Source: Limnoperna fortunei
Taxonomy: Eukaryota > Mollusca > Bivalvia > Mytilida > Modiolidae
Reading direction: 5' to 3'
Assembly: GCA_944474755.1 (NCBI GenBank)
Contig: OX104112.1
Location: 82,349,756 to 82,413,755 of the forward strand
DNA: 64,000 nt
The position numbers were made by a program, and so were the translations under genes. The notes below the pieces were generated by a model. The model was not told the origin of the DNA. It ran no database searches and was given only the letters and a program-made list of their open reading frames with translations. Below, in pieces: positions 44,141 through 57,033 of this stretch. Each line of letters opens with the position of its first letter. The stretch's first letter is position 1.

Positions 44141-44279
44141 TTGAACATTACGAAACTATGGTTATGACATTATTTAATCCTAACGTTATGATGTTGCAAA
44201 GTTACAAAATTTCTGCTGTGACTTGGCGTTATGTGTATTTTCTTGGAATCCAAATCAGACACGTTTGTGATTTTTATTT

Positions 44280-45200
44280 TTTGTGATGTTTGGAGGACAT
44301 TTTTTTCAATAGACTGTTGGTATTCCAGTGGGTACTAATTGTGCTCCTCTCCTCGCCGACCAGTTTTTGTACTTCCATGAGGCTGAGTTCCTAGAAGGCC
44401 TACCGAAGAAGATTGAAAAGACTTTGTCTCAGACTTTTAATTTAATATTCCGCTATATTGATGATGTTTCGTCCCTCAACAACGCTAAATTTGGTGACTA
44501 TTTACAATCAATTTACCCTTGAAATTAGACACCACCAATACACTGAGGTCAGCCTGTTACTTAGACCTACTTCTAGAAATAGGCTCAGAAAAACTACAAT
44601 CTAGGCTCTACGACAAACGTGATGACTTCAACTTTCCAATTGGCAACTTCCCGTTCATCGACAGCAACATTTCAGCAGCTCCAGCGTATGGTGTGTACAT
44701 TTCACAACTTATACATTATTCTAGATCCTGCGATTGATCGTTATTCCGATTTTCTAGACCGATCACTGCTGTTAACTGCTAAACTACTCAAACAAGGGTT
44801 TATTTTACCTAGGTTGATGTTATCTCTCCAGACGTTCTATGGTCGGCACAACGACTTAATTGATCGTTATGGGAAATCAGTGTCTCAAATACGATTAAAC
44901 ATTTCGCTGAGTCATAGGTAGTGTTTCCTATTCCTGGATTGACTTTTCCCTAGACAAGACAATGAGTAACTCGACGGGTGTCTAATTAGAGGCAGGCACT
45001 GCTTACTCGTCCGGAGCACCTGAGTGCACCTATGGTTTTTATTGGGTTCGGGTTACTTTCTTTCTGTGTTTTATGTTTTTGGTTTTTGTGTTGTGTTTGT
45101 CTATATCCGGATTTGTAACTGTCCCTTGGCGTTTGGCTCTTGTTGTTCGGTCGGTTTTCTTTGCTACTTTCTTATTAATGACGCTTCGATTTGGATATGG
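44280..45200 (+). mobile_element. Penelope-like retroelement, 5'-truncated RT and 3' end
   Basis: Three plus frames carry one RT: TVGIPVGTNCAPLLADQFLY (44315-44372), FNLIFRYIDDVSSLNN (about 44440-44485, with the YIDD catalytic box intact), then one frame over ACYLDLLLEIGSEKLQ, LYDKRDDFNFPIGNFPFID and APAYGVYISQLIHYSR (about 44550-44728), then LLTAKLLKQGF and FYGRHNDLIDRYGKS (about 44770-44880). The motif set (GTNCAPLLADLFLY, RYIDDVL, KRDDFNFPI, AYGVYISQL) is that of invertebrate Penelope-type RTs. Two frameshifts disable it; no GIY-YIG endonuclease was seen. Confidence 0.8.
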
Positions 45201-46500
45201 GAATACGATTTTACAATTACAGTATCTTCAAATAATAACAAATATTCAACACCAACTCAATTTTCATTGCTTGCATTGATTTGTAAAAGCTAGCAAGATT
45301 TTATTATTTCAAACCATCAAATTTAGCATGTTATCAATAACAAACAGTAATGCATATTCTACAATATTATATATAACAAAACATTGCAGCAACGTTTTGC
45401 TATGAATAATAAAGAGATAATAGTGGAATCTATGAACATTAGACTGCTCAGCTTAGTTTTGCCAACAGTGATGATATTTAAGGCATATATTTAAAAAATC
45501 TGTAAAAAGTTTTTTTATTTAGAGTGTATTAAAAACAATTGCTGAAATTGGAAAGAAACAGATGGATGTGAACACATTCTTTAATTATTTTGTTTTGTTT
45601 TGTTCCTTCCTTTATTCTTTATAACTGTATAAAAAATTGCTGAATATGTAATGGAAAAAACTATTTAAAAATTATGTCTTCAATTAGGTCTTGTTCTTTC
45701 CTTTAGTCTTCATGTGTATGAAAAACCATTGCAGAACTTGTAATGGAAATATACACATGAAACAACATCTCAATTATTTTTTCCCTTCATTCTAAATATA
45801 AAAAAACATTGCTTGTAATGGAAAAAATAAATGTGAACAAATCAATACTCTACTTTCTTCTTATTTTATTTAAAAAAAAAACATAGAACTTGTTAGCGAA
45901 AAAAATATTTATGAAAAATCGTCATTCCTTTATTCTTTATTACATCAAAAAATTTTCATTCATTATTAATATAAAAACCATTGCTAAACAATAGAAAAAA
46001 ATGTGAAAAATCCTACAATTAATTCTTTTTTTTAATACTTTATTACAATAGAAGCCATTGCCTAACTTGTAATGGAAAAAATATATGTGAAACAAAATCT
46101 GTAATAAGTTCTTTCCTTAGTTATTCATGACTTTATAAAAAAAAACCATTGCCAAAACTATAATAGAAAAAAATATTCTTTTTTAAGCTTTCAGATAGTC
46201 CTTTGCTTTCTTCTTCAGTTACATAAAAAGAACATAGCTGAACTTGCAATGAAAAAATGACTTATACAAATGACTTCCTTTAATTCTTTGTTCATATAAA
46301 AAACATTGCTGAACGTGTAAAAGTAAAAACTGAGAAAAAAGTCTGGAGTTAGTACTTCCTTTTTTTTTATTATTTATAAAAAAAAACTTTGCTAAACATG
46401 CAAAGGAAAATGAGAAAAAAATTAATTCTTTCCATTTAAATTAAAAATTGCTGAATATGCATTGGAAAAAAACATGCATCATACAATCACCCAATGTAAA
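45200..46500. repeat. Degenerate tandem region ('ccattgctgaacttgtaatg')
   Basis: Irregular ~60-110-bp units combine '(a)aaaaccattgctgaactt', 'gtaatggaaaaaatat(a)tgtga' and 'attagttctttcctttattc'. The introductory stretch 45200-45370 (caactcaattttcattgctt ... tcaataacaaacagtaatgc) is repeated at 52650-52750, so the two tandem regions share a common origin. Confidence 0.7.
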
Positions 46501-47264
46501 CACAAGTAGAACCTTTTGATCAAATAAACAACCATACCAGTCATACTTCCATGTTCATAGCAAAGAATATATTTCATCTCACCCGAAATCTAGTCTTTTT
46601 TTGCTTTAACAGACATGCATATAAATCATAAATACATAATGAAGTAATGAAAACTTAATTTTGTAAACAATGAATTAACTGTCACTCAACAAATAGTCGA
46701 GGCTTATGCTTTGTTTGTTTATTCTCATAATTTCTGATATTGTTGATATACAACATCAATAAAAAATCTAACATGTGTTAAGGCATTGGAAATCTTTTAA
46801 TACAACTTTCCATATAATTTACATTTTCAAGGGACATAACTTCCATATAAAAGATGGACAGGGTGCAGATTTTTAATTGATTGGGGGGAGTTCTGACAAG
46901 AAATGAGTGAGAATATTGCTTACATGACAATCCTGTCACAAACTTTATTTTTTCAAGGGGCTTAACTGCTTTAAATATTGAAAAAGAATTTTGTTCAATA
47001 ATCTGAAGGAAATGTTGTGGTCTTTTTGTCAATAAAATGTCCAATAGAAGAGACGTATTAAACCAAATGACATATTTATACCAGGAACATATAGATTAAA
47101 AAAAGTTATTATTTAAAACCAATGGCCTAGATGGACTTTTATAGCCTATAACCAATATGAAAATGGTTAAATGACAGAGGTATCAGCTATCCGGCCAGAC
47201 GTCTGACATCATTGACATAAGTAAGGATGTAAACAGATGGCCTTATAAATAAAAAAATTAGTTT
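46500..47264. other. No gene recognised
   Basis: The 88-residue minus frame at 46778-47044 shows no known motif and no framing splice sites. It is balanced in composition but cannot be promoted to a gene on this evidence. Confidence 0.35.
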
Positions 47265-50200
47265 GTTGTCTTTTATAATTTCAAAACATTTACAGATTCA
47301 AGCAAAGAATATTTATAAGGTAGTATAAGGACTGTAAAAACGGAGATAATTTAGTTATAGTACAGATTAGGACAACATGGAAAATGTTTGATTCTATTTA
47401 ATATGAAGGGTAAGGATAATAACAGGGGAGATAATTTACTAGTGGTACAGATACAGAAAATATAAAACACAGTAAAGTTTATTTATTATATAGGATAGGA
47501 ATTAACAGGGGAGATAATTCACTAAATCTGTAATAAAGGACACAAAAAAGTGGGCAAAATCTATTTATTATGTAGGATAATGACTATAACATGGGAGATA
47601 ATTCATTTTATGCACTGATAAGGACATGAGAACAAGCAGGTCTTTATTATTTAGGAAAATACCCATAACTGGGGAGATAATTCATAGACAGGGACAACAT
47701 GGAAACAAACTATCTATTAATTATGTAGGACAAGGAGTATAACAGGGGAGATAATTCACTGTATTGAAAGATAAGGACAACAAAAAAGCAGCCTGTTTAT
47801 TATGAAGGATAAGGACTTTAAAAGTGGAGATAATTCACTTATATTTATTATGTAGAATAAGGACTATAACAGGGGAGATAATTCACTTTATCTAAATATA
47901 AGGACAACAAAAAAAGCAAGCAAAAATATTTGCTATGTAAGAGAAGGGCTATAACAGGTGAAATAGTTCATTTAATGACGATATATGGACAACAGAAAGC
48001 AGACAAAATCGATTTATTGAGTAAGATAAGGACTATAACAGGGGAGATAATTAACTAAATGTACTGAAATGGTAAACAAGAAAACAAGCAAGACTTTATT
48101 ATTTAGGAAAAGGACTATAACTCACAGATAATTAACAGTAAAACAGCCAGAGACAACATGACTACAAACTGTCTATTTACATGTATTATATAGGATACCG
48201 AGTACAACAGGGAAGATAATTCACTTAATGTACATATAAGGAAAACAAAAAACAAGCAAAATTTATTTATAAGGCAGGATAAGGACTATAAAAGGGGAGA
48301 TAATTTACTGTAGGTGCAGGCAATGACAACAGAAAACAAGCAACTTCTACGTAATATATAGCATAAGGAGTATAACATGGGAGATAATTCACTTAATGTA
48401 CTGATAAGGATAACGTAAAAAAACAAGCAAAGCTATTTATTATGTAGGATAAGAAGTACAACAAGGGATATAATTCACTTAATGTTCAGATACGGACAAT
48501 ACAAAAACAAGCTTAATCTATTATTAAATAGGATAGGGACTATAACAGGGAAGACAATTCACTTACTGCACAGGTAAGGCCAACAAAAAAAACAAGCAAA
48601 GGCAATTCATTATGTTGGTAACGAATATAACAGGGACATAATTTACTAACTGTACAGATAATGACAACATGAAAACGAGTCTTATTTATAAAGTATGATA
48701 ATAGCTATAACAGGGGCGATAATTTACTTAACAAAACAGATGAAGACAATAAGAAAACATGCAAAGTCTATTTATTATGTAGAATAAGGATAATAACAGG
48801 GGAGATTATTCACAAACAGACAAGGACAACAGAAAAAACAAATAAACAATATTTATTATGTAGGATAAATACAATAACAGGGAAGATAAGTAACCTGATG
48901 AAATGAAAGGAAAATATGAAAACAAGTAGTATGTTTATTATGTAGGATAAGGACTACAACATAGGAGATGATTTACCTAATGAACAGATAACAACAACAT
49001 GAAAACATGATAATGTAGAACAAGGATAAAGAACAGGGGAGATAATTCACATAATGTACATATGTACAGACGTAAAACAAATGAAATCTACTTATGTAGG
49101 ATGACTATAACAAGGGAAACAATTCGTCTCTGGTACATGTAAGAACAACATAAAACAAATAACAACATAAAAACAAATAATATTGATTTATTCTGTAGGA
49201 TAAGAAATATAACAGGGGAGATAACTTACTTAATTAAAAATAAAGCAAACAGGAAAATAAGCAGTCTATTGATTATGTTGCATTAGGACTATAGCACAAA
49301 AGATGATTCACCCAAGGTATCAATAAGGAAAACACAAAATTAAGCAAAGTATATAATGACTATAACAGGGGAGATAATTGACTTAAGGTACAGATAAGGA
49401 CAACATAAAAAAACAAAAGGTACAGATAAGGACAACATGAAAACAAGCAGTCTATTGATTATGTAGAGTAAGGACTATAACAAGGGAAATAATTAACCTT
49501 AGTTACTGATATAAAGTCAAGAATGAAAATAGACATTGAATGTGGACTTTAACAGGGGAGATAATTTACTTCAAGTACAGGTCATGACAAGATAAAAGCA
49601 TTAATTCTAATTATTGTCTAGGATAAGGCCTATAACAGGGTAGATAATTCACTTAACGTATAGAAAAAGACAACATATAAACAAGCAAAGAGTATTTATT
49701 ATGTATGATAAGGACAATAACAGGGGTGATAATTAATGTTAGGCATTGATACAATCAAATGAAACAACAGTCTATTTCTGATGTAGAATAAGGACTATAA
49801 ATGGGAATATAATTCATTTACTGTACAGATAAGGACAAAATGAAAACAAAAAAGTGTTTTATTATGTAGATTATAACAAGGGAAATAATTTACTTAATTT
49901 AAAAAAAAAAGAAAACAGGGAAATAAGCAGTCTATCGATTATGTAGGATAAGGACTATAACACAGAAGATGATTCACTCTAGGTATAAATAAAGAAAACA
50001 CAAAATGGAGGAAAATTTATCAGGACTATAACAGGGAAGATAACTCACAAAAAACAAAGGTACAGATAAGGACAACATAAAAACAAGCAGTCTATTGATT
50101 ATGTAGAGTAAGGATTTAACAAGGGAGATAATTAACTTAATGTATAGAAAAAGCAACATAAAAACAAGCAGACTATTTATTATATAGGATTATGACCATT

Positions 50201-50880
50201 ACAAGGGAGATAATTAACTGTAGGCATTGATAAAGTCAAGAATGAAAACAAGCAGTCTAATTATTATGTAGAACGAAGGCTATAAAAAGAAGACATAATT
50301 TAATGTACAGATAATAACAACATTAAAACAAATAACATTGATTTATTATATAGAATAAGTAGCACAACAGGGGAGATAATTTAGTTAAGGTAAAAAAAGG
50401 ACAGCAGGAAAATAAGCAGTCTATTATGTAGAATAAGGACTATAACAAAAAGAAAATAACAAAAGGAAAATGCAAAACTATGCAAAGTATATAAGGGGAG
50501 ATAATTAATTTTAGGTACTGATAAAGATGAGAATGAAAACAAGCAGTTTATTCATTACATGGAATGAGGACTTTAACAGTAATTTACTTCAAGTACAAAT
50601 AAGGGAAATTAAAAACATTAATTCTATTTATTTTGTATAATAAGGGCTATAACAGGGGAGATAAGTCCCTTCAGGTACAGATGACAACAACAATAAAGAA
50701 GATGAAGTACATTTGTGATGTAGGATCAGGACTACAATAAGGGAGATAATTCATTTAATGTACTACTTAAGGACAACATGAAAACATGCAGTCTATTTAT
50801 TATATAGAATTAGAATTTAACAGGGAAGATAATCAGAAATTACTTAAAATGTGTAATAGAGAAAAGCCCTTGTTGCATCC
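47265..50880. repeat. Minisatellite block 2 (ACAGGGGAGATAATTCAC family), ~40 units
   Basis: 'ataacaggggagataattcac' or a close variant recurs roughly every 80-95 bp, alternating with 'tgtacagataaggacaacat', 'gaaaacaagcaaagtctatt' and 'tattatgtaggataaggac'. Units differ by many substitutions and small indels, so the array is old. The same family as 37735-39450. Confidence 0.9.
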
Positions 50881-51512
50881 AGTCTAAAATAAATATTAAG
50901 GAATTACTTCAAGATTAAAATGATTAAAAATTAAATAAAATCCTTCTTTCACACACTCAAAAAAGTAAAGAAATTCTGAGGTAAGGTCTTATGATAAAAA
51001 AATGAGATATTGATACTTTAAAAGGATATTGAAGTATAAAAACCCTATAATATCAACCTAAAGAAAAGATTTACTTTATGCAATCAGATTAAGCAAGCAG
51101 GACATGCATTTAATAATTTATTTTCATTTTTTAAAATAATTTTTGCTGATTTTGTTTACATTTCCTGTTAGTAGATGTGTTATATATGTTAATTGTGTTA
51201 ATATTTTAGTTTTGTTTTAGCATGCATGTAAATCTAAAAACAAATCAGCAAAAATTACACCCCCAACCTCCCCAAAGACAAAACTAAAATCTGCAATGTC
51301 TTATTTGCCCAACATGATAAATATGGAGAGGGTAATGCCATCAGTTTACATCAATTATGATGACCTCTACTCCAAGACAAAAATAATCCCTTAGAACATC
51401 ATATTCATTGTAATGGAAAAAAGTTACATATGATTTTCAAGTATGAAGATATCCTACAAAACAATCATCCTAAGTAACAGCTTGGTAATAAGTGAAATAG
51501 GGTAGTTGAGTT
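50880..51512. other. No gene recognised
   Basis: AT-rich, separating two tandem blocks. No motif found on either strand. Confidence 0.4.
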
Positions 51513-51513
51513 C

Positions 51514-51890
51514 TTTGATGAAGACTGCTATTTTTACATCATTCTAGATATCTTCTCCCCACAAAGTGATACAGGAGAACAGAGATTATTCATTGATGAA
51601 CACTGCTATATCTACATCTTCTCTGTGCCATGTCTACACCATCATACATAGGTCTTCCATGCCATAGAACAGCAAGGTCTCCATTGATGAATACTGCTAT
51701 GTCTACATCATCCTACATAGCTCCCATACCAAAGTGATTTAGGAGAACGGCGAGTTCTCCATTGATGAAGACTGCCATGTCTGCATCATCATACATAGCT
51801 CCTCCACGCTAAGTGATATAGGAGAACAGGGTGTTCTCCATTGATGAAGACTGCCATGTCTTCATCATCGTACATACCCCTTTAGTGGTT
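51514..51890. repeat. ~79-bp tandem repeat, five units
   Basis: 'attgatgaagactgccatgt' begins units at about 51514, 51592, 51683, 51761 and 51840. Each also has 'catcatcatacatagctcc', 'aagtgat(t/a)taggagaac' and 'ggtgttctcc'. On the minus strand single units read as DMAVFINGE, but 79 is not a multiple of three, so no repeat protein can be encoded. Confidence 0.8.
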
Positions 51891-51940
51891 TGGAAGAACA
51901 GGGAGTTCTCCCAAGACAGTACCCACCGCATCCCTGTCAA

Positions 51941-51974
51941 CGTACCAAAATGTACACCAGACATTTTGGTACGT
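51941..51974. other. Perfect 13-bp-arm hairpin
   Basis: CGTACCAAAATGT and ACATTTTGGTACG are exact inverted copies separated by about 7 nt (acaccag), immediately after the 79-bp repeat. Possibly a MITE remnant; function unknown. Confidence 0.7.
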
Positions 51975-52084
51975 ATGACAGGGGACGTTACATCTGCAAA
52001 AAGCAAATGCATCCGAGAACCACTAAACTCGGAGTTCGATACAGCACTGTACACTGTAACGACTTAACTTAGTCATACAAGTCA

Positions 52085-52640
52085 CCAAAATATCAATCTC
52101 AGATTAGATGTTAACTAATCAGCTAACCAGTCATTTAATTATTTAATATTGTTTATGTTTATTTGTTTTAGCTGTTGCCAATTTCAGTCTTCATTTTTTC
52201 TTCAATGTAAGTTGTGAAGCTGTTTGAGATTTATATTTCCATTTTTTTTGGTTAGTTTTGTTCAGGCCAATGAACATGATTGGTATGTAAAGAATCTTAT
52301 TTGTGTTCAGTGTAACGACATAGCATAAAATATTATTAAATTGTATGTATAAGTGGTGTTGATCACCAAAATACATAATCCATGCAATATTTTACAGCAA
52401 ATTATAACTGGATCATGCAATTAATTTCTTGAATTAATTTGTACACAACCCTACAGCGTACAATTCTGTCATTAAACTATTTCACCTGAACAGCTCCACC
52501 TTGTGTTAGTTTGAATTACTCACAATTAATTCTTAATGTAACTTTACTCAGATTCCATTTAAATCTGTTCTCAGTATGGCAATGAGAAATGAGCATGTAT
52601 TACAAATACAGAATCTACCAATAGTAATAAGAGAGATAAT
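52085..52640. other. No gene recognised
   Basis: AT-rich spacer between the 79-bp repeat and the next tandem region; nothing recognised. Confidence 0.4.
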
Positions 52641-52649
52641 ACAAACTCA

Positions 52650-53040
52650 ATTTTAATTGCTTGCTTGATTCATATTTTTTACAGCCAGCAATAATTTATT
52701 AATTCAACATGTTAATAATAACAAAGCATTATCTACATTGTTATACATATACAGTATCAATGCTAATGGAAAAAAAATGTAAAAAAATATTCAATCAATC
52801 CTAGTCTTTGCTTGTATGTAATGTTAAAAACCATTGCTATGGAAACAAATTGCATGCAAAAAATTTAATGAGTCCTTTCCTTTATTCATAATTTTAAAAA
52901 ATGCAGTGTAATGGGAAAAAATATCTTTAAATTAGTTCTCTTGTATTCCTTATTAGTGTAAGAAAACAATTGCTGAACATGTAATTAATAGAAATTATTG
53001 TAAATAGTCCTCAATTAGTTCTTATCTTTATTCTTAACAT
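52650..53040. repeat. Degenerate tandem region, second copy of the 45.2-46.5 kb type
   Basis: 'aaactcaattttaattgctt' and 'catgttaataataacaaagc' correspond to 45240-45350, followed by 'aaaaaccattgctatgg', 'gtcctttcctttattc' and 'caattgctgaacatgtaatt' wording as in the first region. Confidence 0.65.
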
Positions 53041-53740
53041 CTATTAAAAAAAACAAACTCAACTTGGAATGCAAAAAACAAAATGTTCATAAAAAAACTC
53101 AACTTGGAATACAAAAAACAAAATGTTTACAAAACAGCTCACCTTGGAATGCAAAAAACAACATGTTTACAAAATAGCTCAACTTGGAATGCAAAAAAAA
53201 CAAAATGTTTACAAAATAGCTCAACTCGGAATGCAAAAACAAAATGTTTACAAAAAGCTTGCCTTGGAATGCAAAAAACAACAGGTTACAAAATAGCTCA
53301 ACATGGAATGCAAAAAAAATAAAATGTTTACAAAATAGCTCAACTCAGAATGCAAAACACAACATGTTGACAACATGCTCAACTCAGAATGCAAAACTCA
53401 ACAGGTTTACAAAATGCTCAAGTCAGAATGCAAAACTCAACATGTTGACAACATGCTCAACTCAGAATGCAAAAAACGTTTACAAATGCTCAACTCAGAA
53501 TGCAAAAAACAAAATGTTTACAAAAAAAGCTCACATTGGAATGCAAAAAACAACATGTTTACAAAAAAGCTTGACTTGGAATACAAAAAAAACTACATAT
53601 TTACAAAAAGCTTAACTTGGAATGCAAAAAAAACAAAATGTTAGAAAATAGCTCAACTTGTATATGCAAAAAACAATATGTTTACAAAAAAGCTCAACTT
53701 GCAATGCAAAAAAAACAACATGATGTTTACAAGTGACTAA
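53041..53740. repeat. ~40-bp minisatellite (AACTTGGAATGCAAAAAACA)
   Basis: About 16 units of 'ctcaacttggaatgcaaaaa' plus 'acaaaatgtttacaaaatag'. Unit length varies through the A-runs and through a sub-variant 'ctcaactcagaatgc'. Plus frames such as 53083-53322 and 53244-53615 (repeating NSSTWNAKK) are translations of the array. Confidence 0.93.
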
Positions 53741-53986
53741 TGCATTTAGGTATGTTTCACTAGAAATTTTTTGATAACCAAATTTTTTTAAGTCCTAGAT
53801 TGCTCACAATCTGGAAAACATCACCAAACCCAAAAATCACTGATTATTTTCTTAAATACAAAATTACGAGTTAACAAGTTTTACAAGTTATAATGTCAGC
53901 TCTGTGATAAAAAAAAGTAAATGACAAAAGTTAAGCTTCAATATGCAATATGGGTTTAAAGTATTTAATAGAACACAAATGGTAAC

Positions 53987-54465
53987 TACAGGCATTCAAG
54001 CTACTTTTTGCAAAAAATTTGGGCTTTTATTAGGGCTAAATTCTCAACAAAAAAGGGCTAATTTTAGGAATTTTTAGGGATTTTTAAACAAAAATAAGGA
54101 ATAAAATGTGCTATTTTCTAATGATTAAAGACGGAAAATTAGATTTACTTGCCATTTTGGGCACAGAACAATAGTACAAAAGTTAATTACTAATTCAGAA
54201 GACCATTTGGATGACCATCAAATAGTCTCCTGGGTGGCAAATACATATTTCTGAAAGTATACTAAAGCTAGCTTCATTTAACTTTAATCTATTTTATGTT
54301 TATTTTTTATTTTTATTTTAGAAATTTTGAAAATTAAAAAAAATTAGGATTTTAACCAAAAAAGTAGGACTTCTTTAGGATTTTACAGCTTAAATTAGGA
54401 ATTTTAAGGCTGTTTGTAAAAAAATAAGGAAAATTAGGAAAATAAGGGCCCCCTTGAAAGCCTGT
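53987..54465. mobile_element. ~480-bp MITE with TACAGGC(A/T)TTCAAG ends
   Basis: TACAGGCATTCAAG at the left is the inverted counterpart of CTTGAAAGCCTGTA at the right. The flanks ATGGTAAC and ATTGTAAA match at 6 of 8 positions, compatible with an eroded 8-bp hAT duplication. The interior is strand-asymmetric with repeated 'ttaggaattttta' words. Confidence 0.6.
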
Positions 54466-54834
54466 AATTGTAAAAGATTTTACAAAAATGTAATCATTCC
54501 AAATGTTTGAACCTATCTAAACTCTTATCTGACAAGGACTGCCCCCACCCCAGCCCCCAGTACTAGATATCAGTGAGATAGTATCCATCTCTGTGGGCCC
54601 TGCTGACCTTGAGGTAAAAATTCAAGGTCAAAGATCACCAACCATGATCTACCCGCATACCAAATATCAAAAGACTGCCTAAAAAGATAAAAAAAAAATT
54701 TTTTTTAAATTGGATCCTATAATATAGAATAAATATTGCAAGAGGTGTCCTAATAAATAAAGGGTGTATTATCTGCACCCAGGCTTTCTGCACTTTCATC
54801 TGACAAACACCTATTGAGAGGGGATCCACTAACT

Positions 54835-55756
54835 GGCACCTAGTGACATGCAAGACATGTCCTAGTACCCATGAACAAAAATGAACCTTTTATTAAAAAA
54901 ATTAAAAATTAAAAATGAGAAAATTGTGCAAAAAAAGCCAAATAAGTGTAGCATTTACCATTTATAGAAAATTTGAAAATAATATCATTGATGAAGAATA
55001 CATTCAAAAATGGTTAGAACATTTTAAAAGAACAAAAATGTGCAAAAAGAAACAAATCTGATCTACAAATAAACAGGAAGCAACTCATTAGTATAGAAGA
55101 CTGTTATTGTGCTGTTATTGTTAGTACTGTTATTGCATTGTTAATGTGCAGAAAGGGGGTCAGAGGTAGCTTATTAGTTTAAAAGAATGTTATTGTGCTG
55201 TTATTGTTAGTACTGTTATTGCAGTGTTAATGTGCACAAAGGGGGTCAGAAGTAACCCATTAGTTTAAAAGAATGTTATTGTGCTGATATTGTTAGTATT
55301 GTTATTGCATTGTTAATGTGCAGAAAGGGGGTCAGAGGTAACTTATTAGTTTAAAAGAATGTTATTGTGATATTATTGTTGTATTGTTATTGCAGTGTTA
55401 ATGTGCACAAAGGGAGGGTTCAGTTGCTTCCACAATACCAATTTTGGAAAAAAGTATAATTTTAAATGGATTTTCAATAAAATTACCAAATAAAAACAAT
55501 TCACAATTAAATTTTATTACTAAAGTTGTTGTAAATTTAATTTATATGTCTATATTCAATCAAAATTTATCAAGTTCAAAAATAACTATAAATATTTTGT
55601 ATGTTGAAAAATAAAATTCAAAATGTATGCAATTAAAAAATGCTTGTTTAATAGTTATACATAAGTGAAAAAATAGGTCACATTTATTTTATTTTTTCAT
55701 TTTAAAAACAAAAATATAATGGATACAGTTCCTTGGATGGCAGATCATGGATGTTA
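54835..55756. mobile_element. Hairpin-ended element with 92-bp tandem core, copy 1
   Basis: It begins with the imperfect palindrome 'gacatgcaagacatgtccta', continues with 'gtgtagcatttaccattta' and 'aaaatggttagaacatttta', holds four ~92-bp units (ttattgtgctgttattgtta ... gtgcagaaagggggtcagag) at 55085-55425, and ends 'gttccttggatggcagatca'. It is collinear with 60408-61256. No coding capacity. Confidence 0.75.
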
Positions 55757-55759
55757 TCC

Positions 55760-56700
55760 CTTCAATGCAGTGTTGTTAGGTTCTAGCACAGAAAGCATGA
55801 TGGGGGACAATTTAAACAAATTCTGAACTTTAACCATTAGAGAAAAAACAACAAATTAAATAGAAATTTCAAATTTTAATTATTTAAAAAAAAACAAAAA
55901 ATAGACCATTTTGTTTCCTATTGGAATTTGAATCCTACAAGAAATGTGTTTTATTATCTATTTCAACTTCACAAGACTTCTTTAAAAAAAAATGAAATAA
56001 TTTAAGATCTTGTTAAAAAATTATAATTTTAAAAATAGCAGAGCTTTCATTTTCTGTCAACTACAAACTTCAAACATTCAATTACATGTATAAACATAAA
56101 CATGCAAACCAACACAATCAACTACACAAAATCTTAACTTCCATTGCTTGAATGTCTTCATCTTGTTGATTAAGTCCCTTTCGCAACACAGTTGTTAATT
56201 TCTGCTTTTTCTCTAGTTGTCTCATATCACGTGTCTATTTCCTTTTGTTTCAATGTACATAAGGTAGATTTTCATTGGTCAACTGTAATAAACAATAGGT
56301 AATAGTTTAGAACAGACTATAGTCAGCCAAAGCCATAATTATTATACCTCAATTTCATTTACAATTTTAATCTTCCATAGGCCACCGTGACATATAAGTA
56401 CTGTTAAAATAAATTTACTGTCGGAAAAATGAGTGTCACCCACTACCTTAGGTACAGAATGTTTGAAAATTATACTGTACCATTCGTGCATGCGTACTAT
56501 CTATTTTTACATTTCCGTTTGTAAACAGATGACAATAAGGTTAAGCAACAAACATTTTTTGTCTACCACAAACGAGGCAGATTTAAAGATTCTAGATACT
56601 GTTAGTTTACTTTAATTGTTAAATTGCTGTTTCATTACCATTATCACATCAATTAAACACCATTATTGAATAAAGTTGTTCATGGTTTGAAAAGTTTTTT
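55760..56700. other. No gene recognised
   Basis: AT-rich. 56380-56600 includes a 60-residue plus frame with no motif. No splice-framed exon is supported. Confidence 0.35.
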
Positions 56701-56711
56701 GGTATAATAAA

Positions 56712-56851
56712 ATAAATGTTACATGTCTGACAGGGTGACAGTAAAATTGTCAACTTTTGAAAATACTGTCAACCTCTGCTTTCCCTTCGGTTGACAGTAT
56801 TTCCTCAAGTTGACAATTTTACTGTCACCCTATCAGACATGTAACATTTAT
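56712..56851. mobile_element. 140-bp palindromic MITE
   Basis: The long arms 'ataaatgttacatgtctgac', 'agggtgacagtaaaattgtc' and 'aatactgtcaacc' pair with 'ggttgacagtatt', 'gacaattttactgtcaccct' and 'cagacatgtaacatttat'. The loop is about 15 nt. Possible TATAAT flanks. Confidence 0.85.
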
Positions 56852-57033
56852 ATAATGTAATATCATACCTGTTAAATAAAACTTTCATGTTTTTTTTTGT
56901 TTTTCCAACAACTACCTAATTAGTTGCAAGGTCAACAACTTTCTACAAGGTCCATATAAAACACATTTACCAACTAAGTCCTTAAAACTACATACGTAAT
57001 AGAACTTTTTGCATCTGTATACCTGCCATGTTG

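Noticed and set aside
46778..47044. 88-residue minus frame
   Set aside because: No recognisable motif, no splice framing, and within a repeat-rich stretch; insufficient to call a gene.
47265..50880. Regularly spaced repeats resembling a CRISPR array
   Set aside because: The units are degenerate and contiguous rather than identical repeats with unique spacers, no cas genes are present, and the DNA is eukaryotic. It is a minisatellite.
51809..52072. Overlapping frames of 60-81 residues on both strands
   Set aside because: They span the 79-bp repeat and hairpin; no known domain and no single frame preserved across units.
53041..53740. Several plus-strand frames encoding asparagine/lysine-rich repeat proteins
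   Set aside because: Frames shift between units because A-run lengths vary; they are by-products of the 40-bp array.
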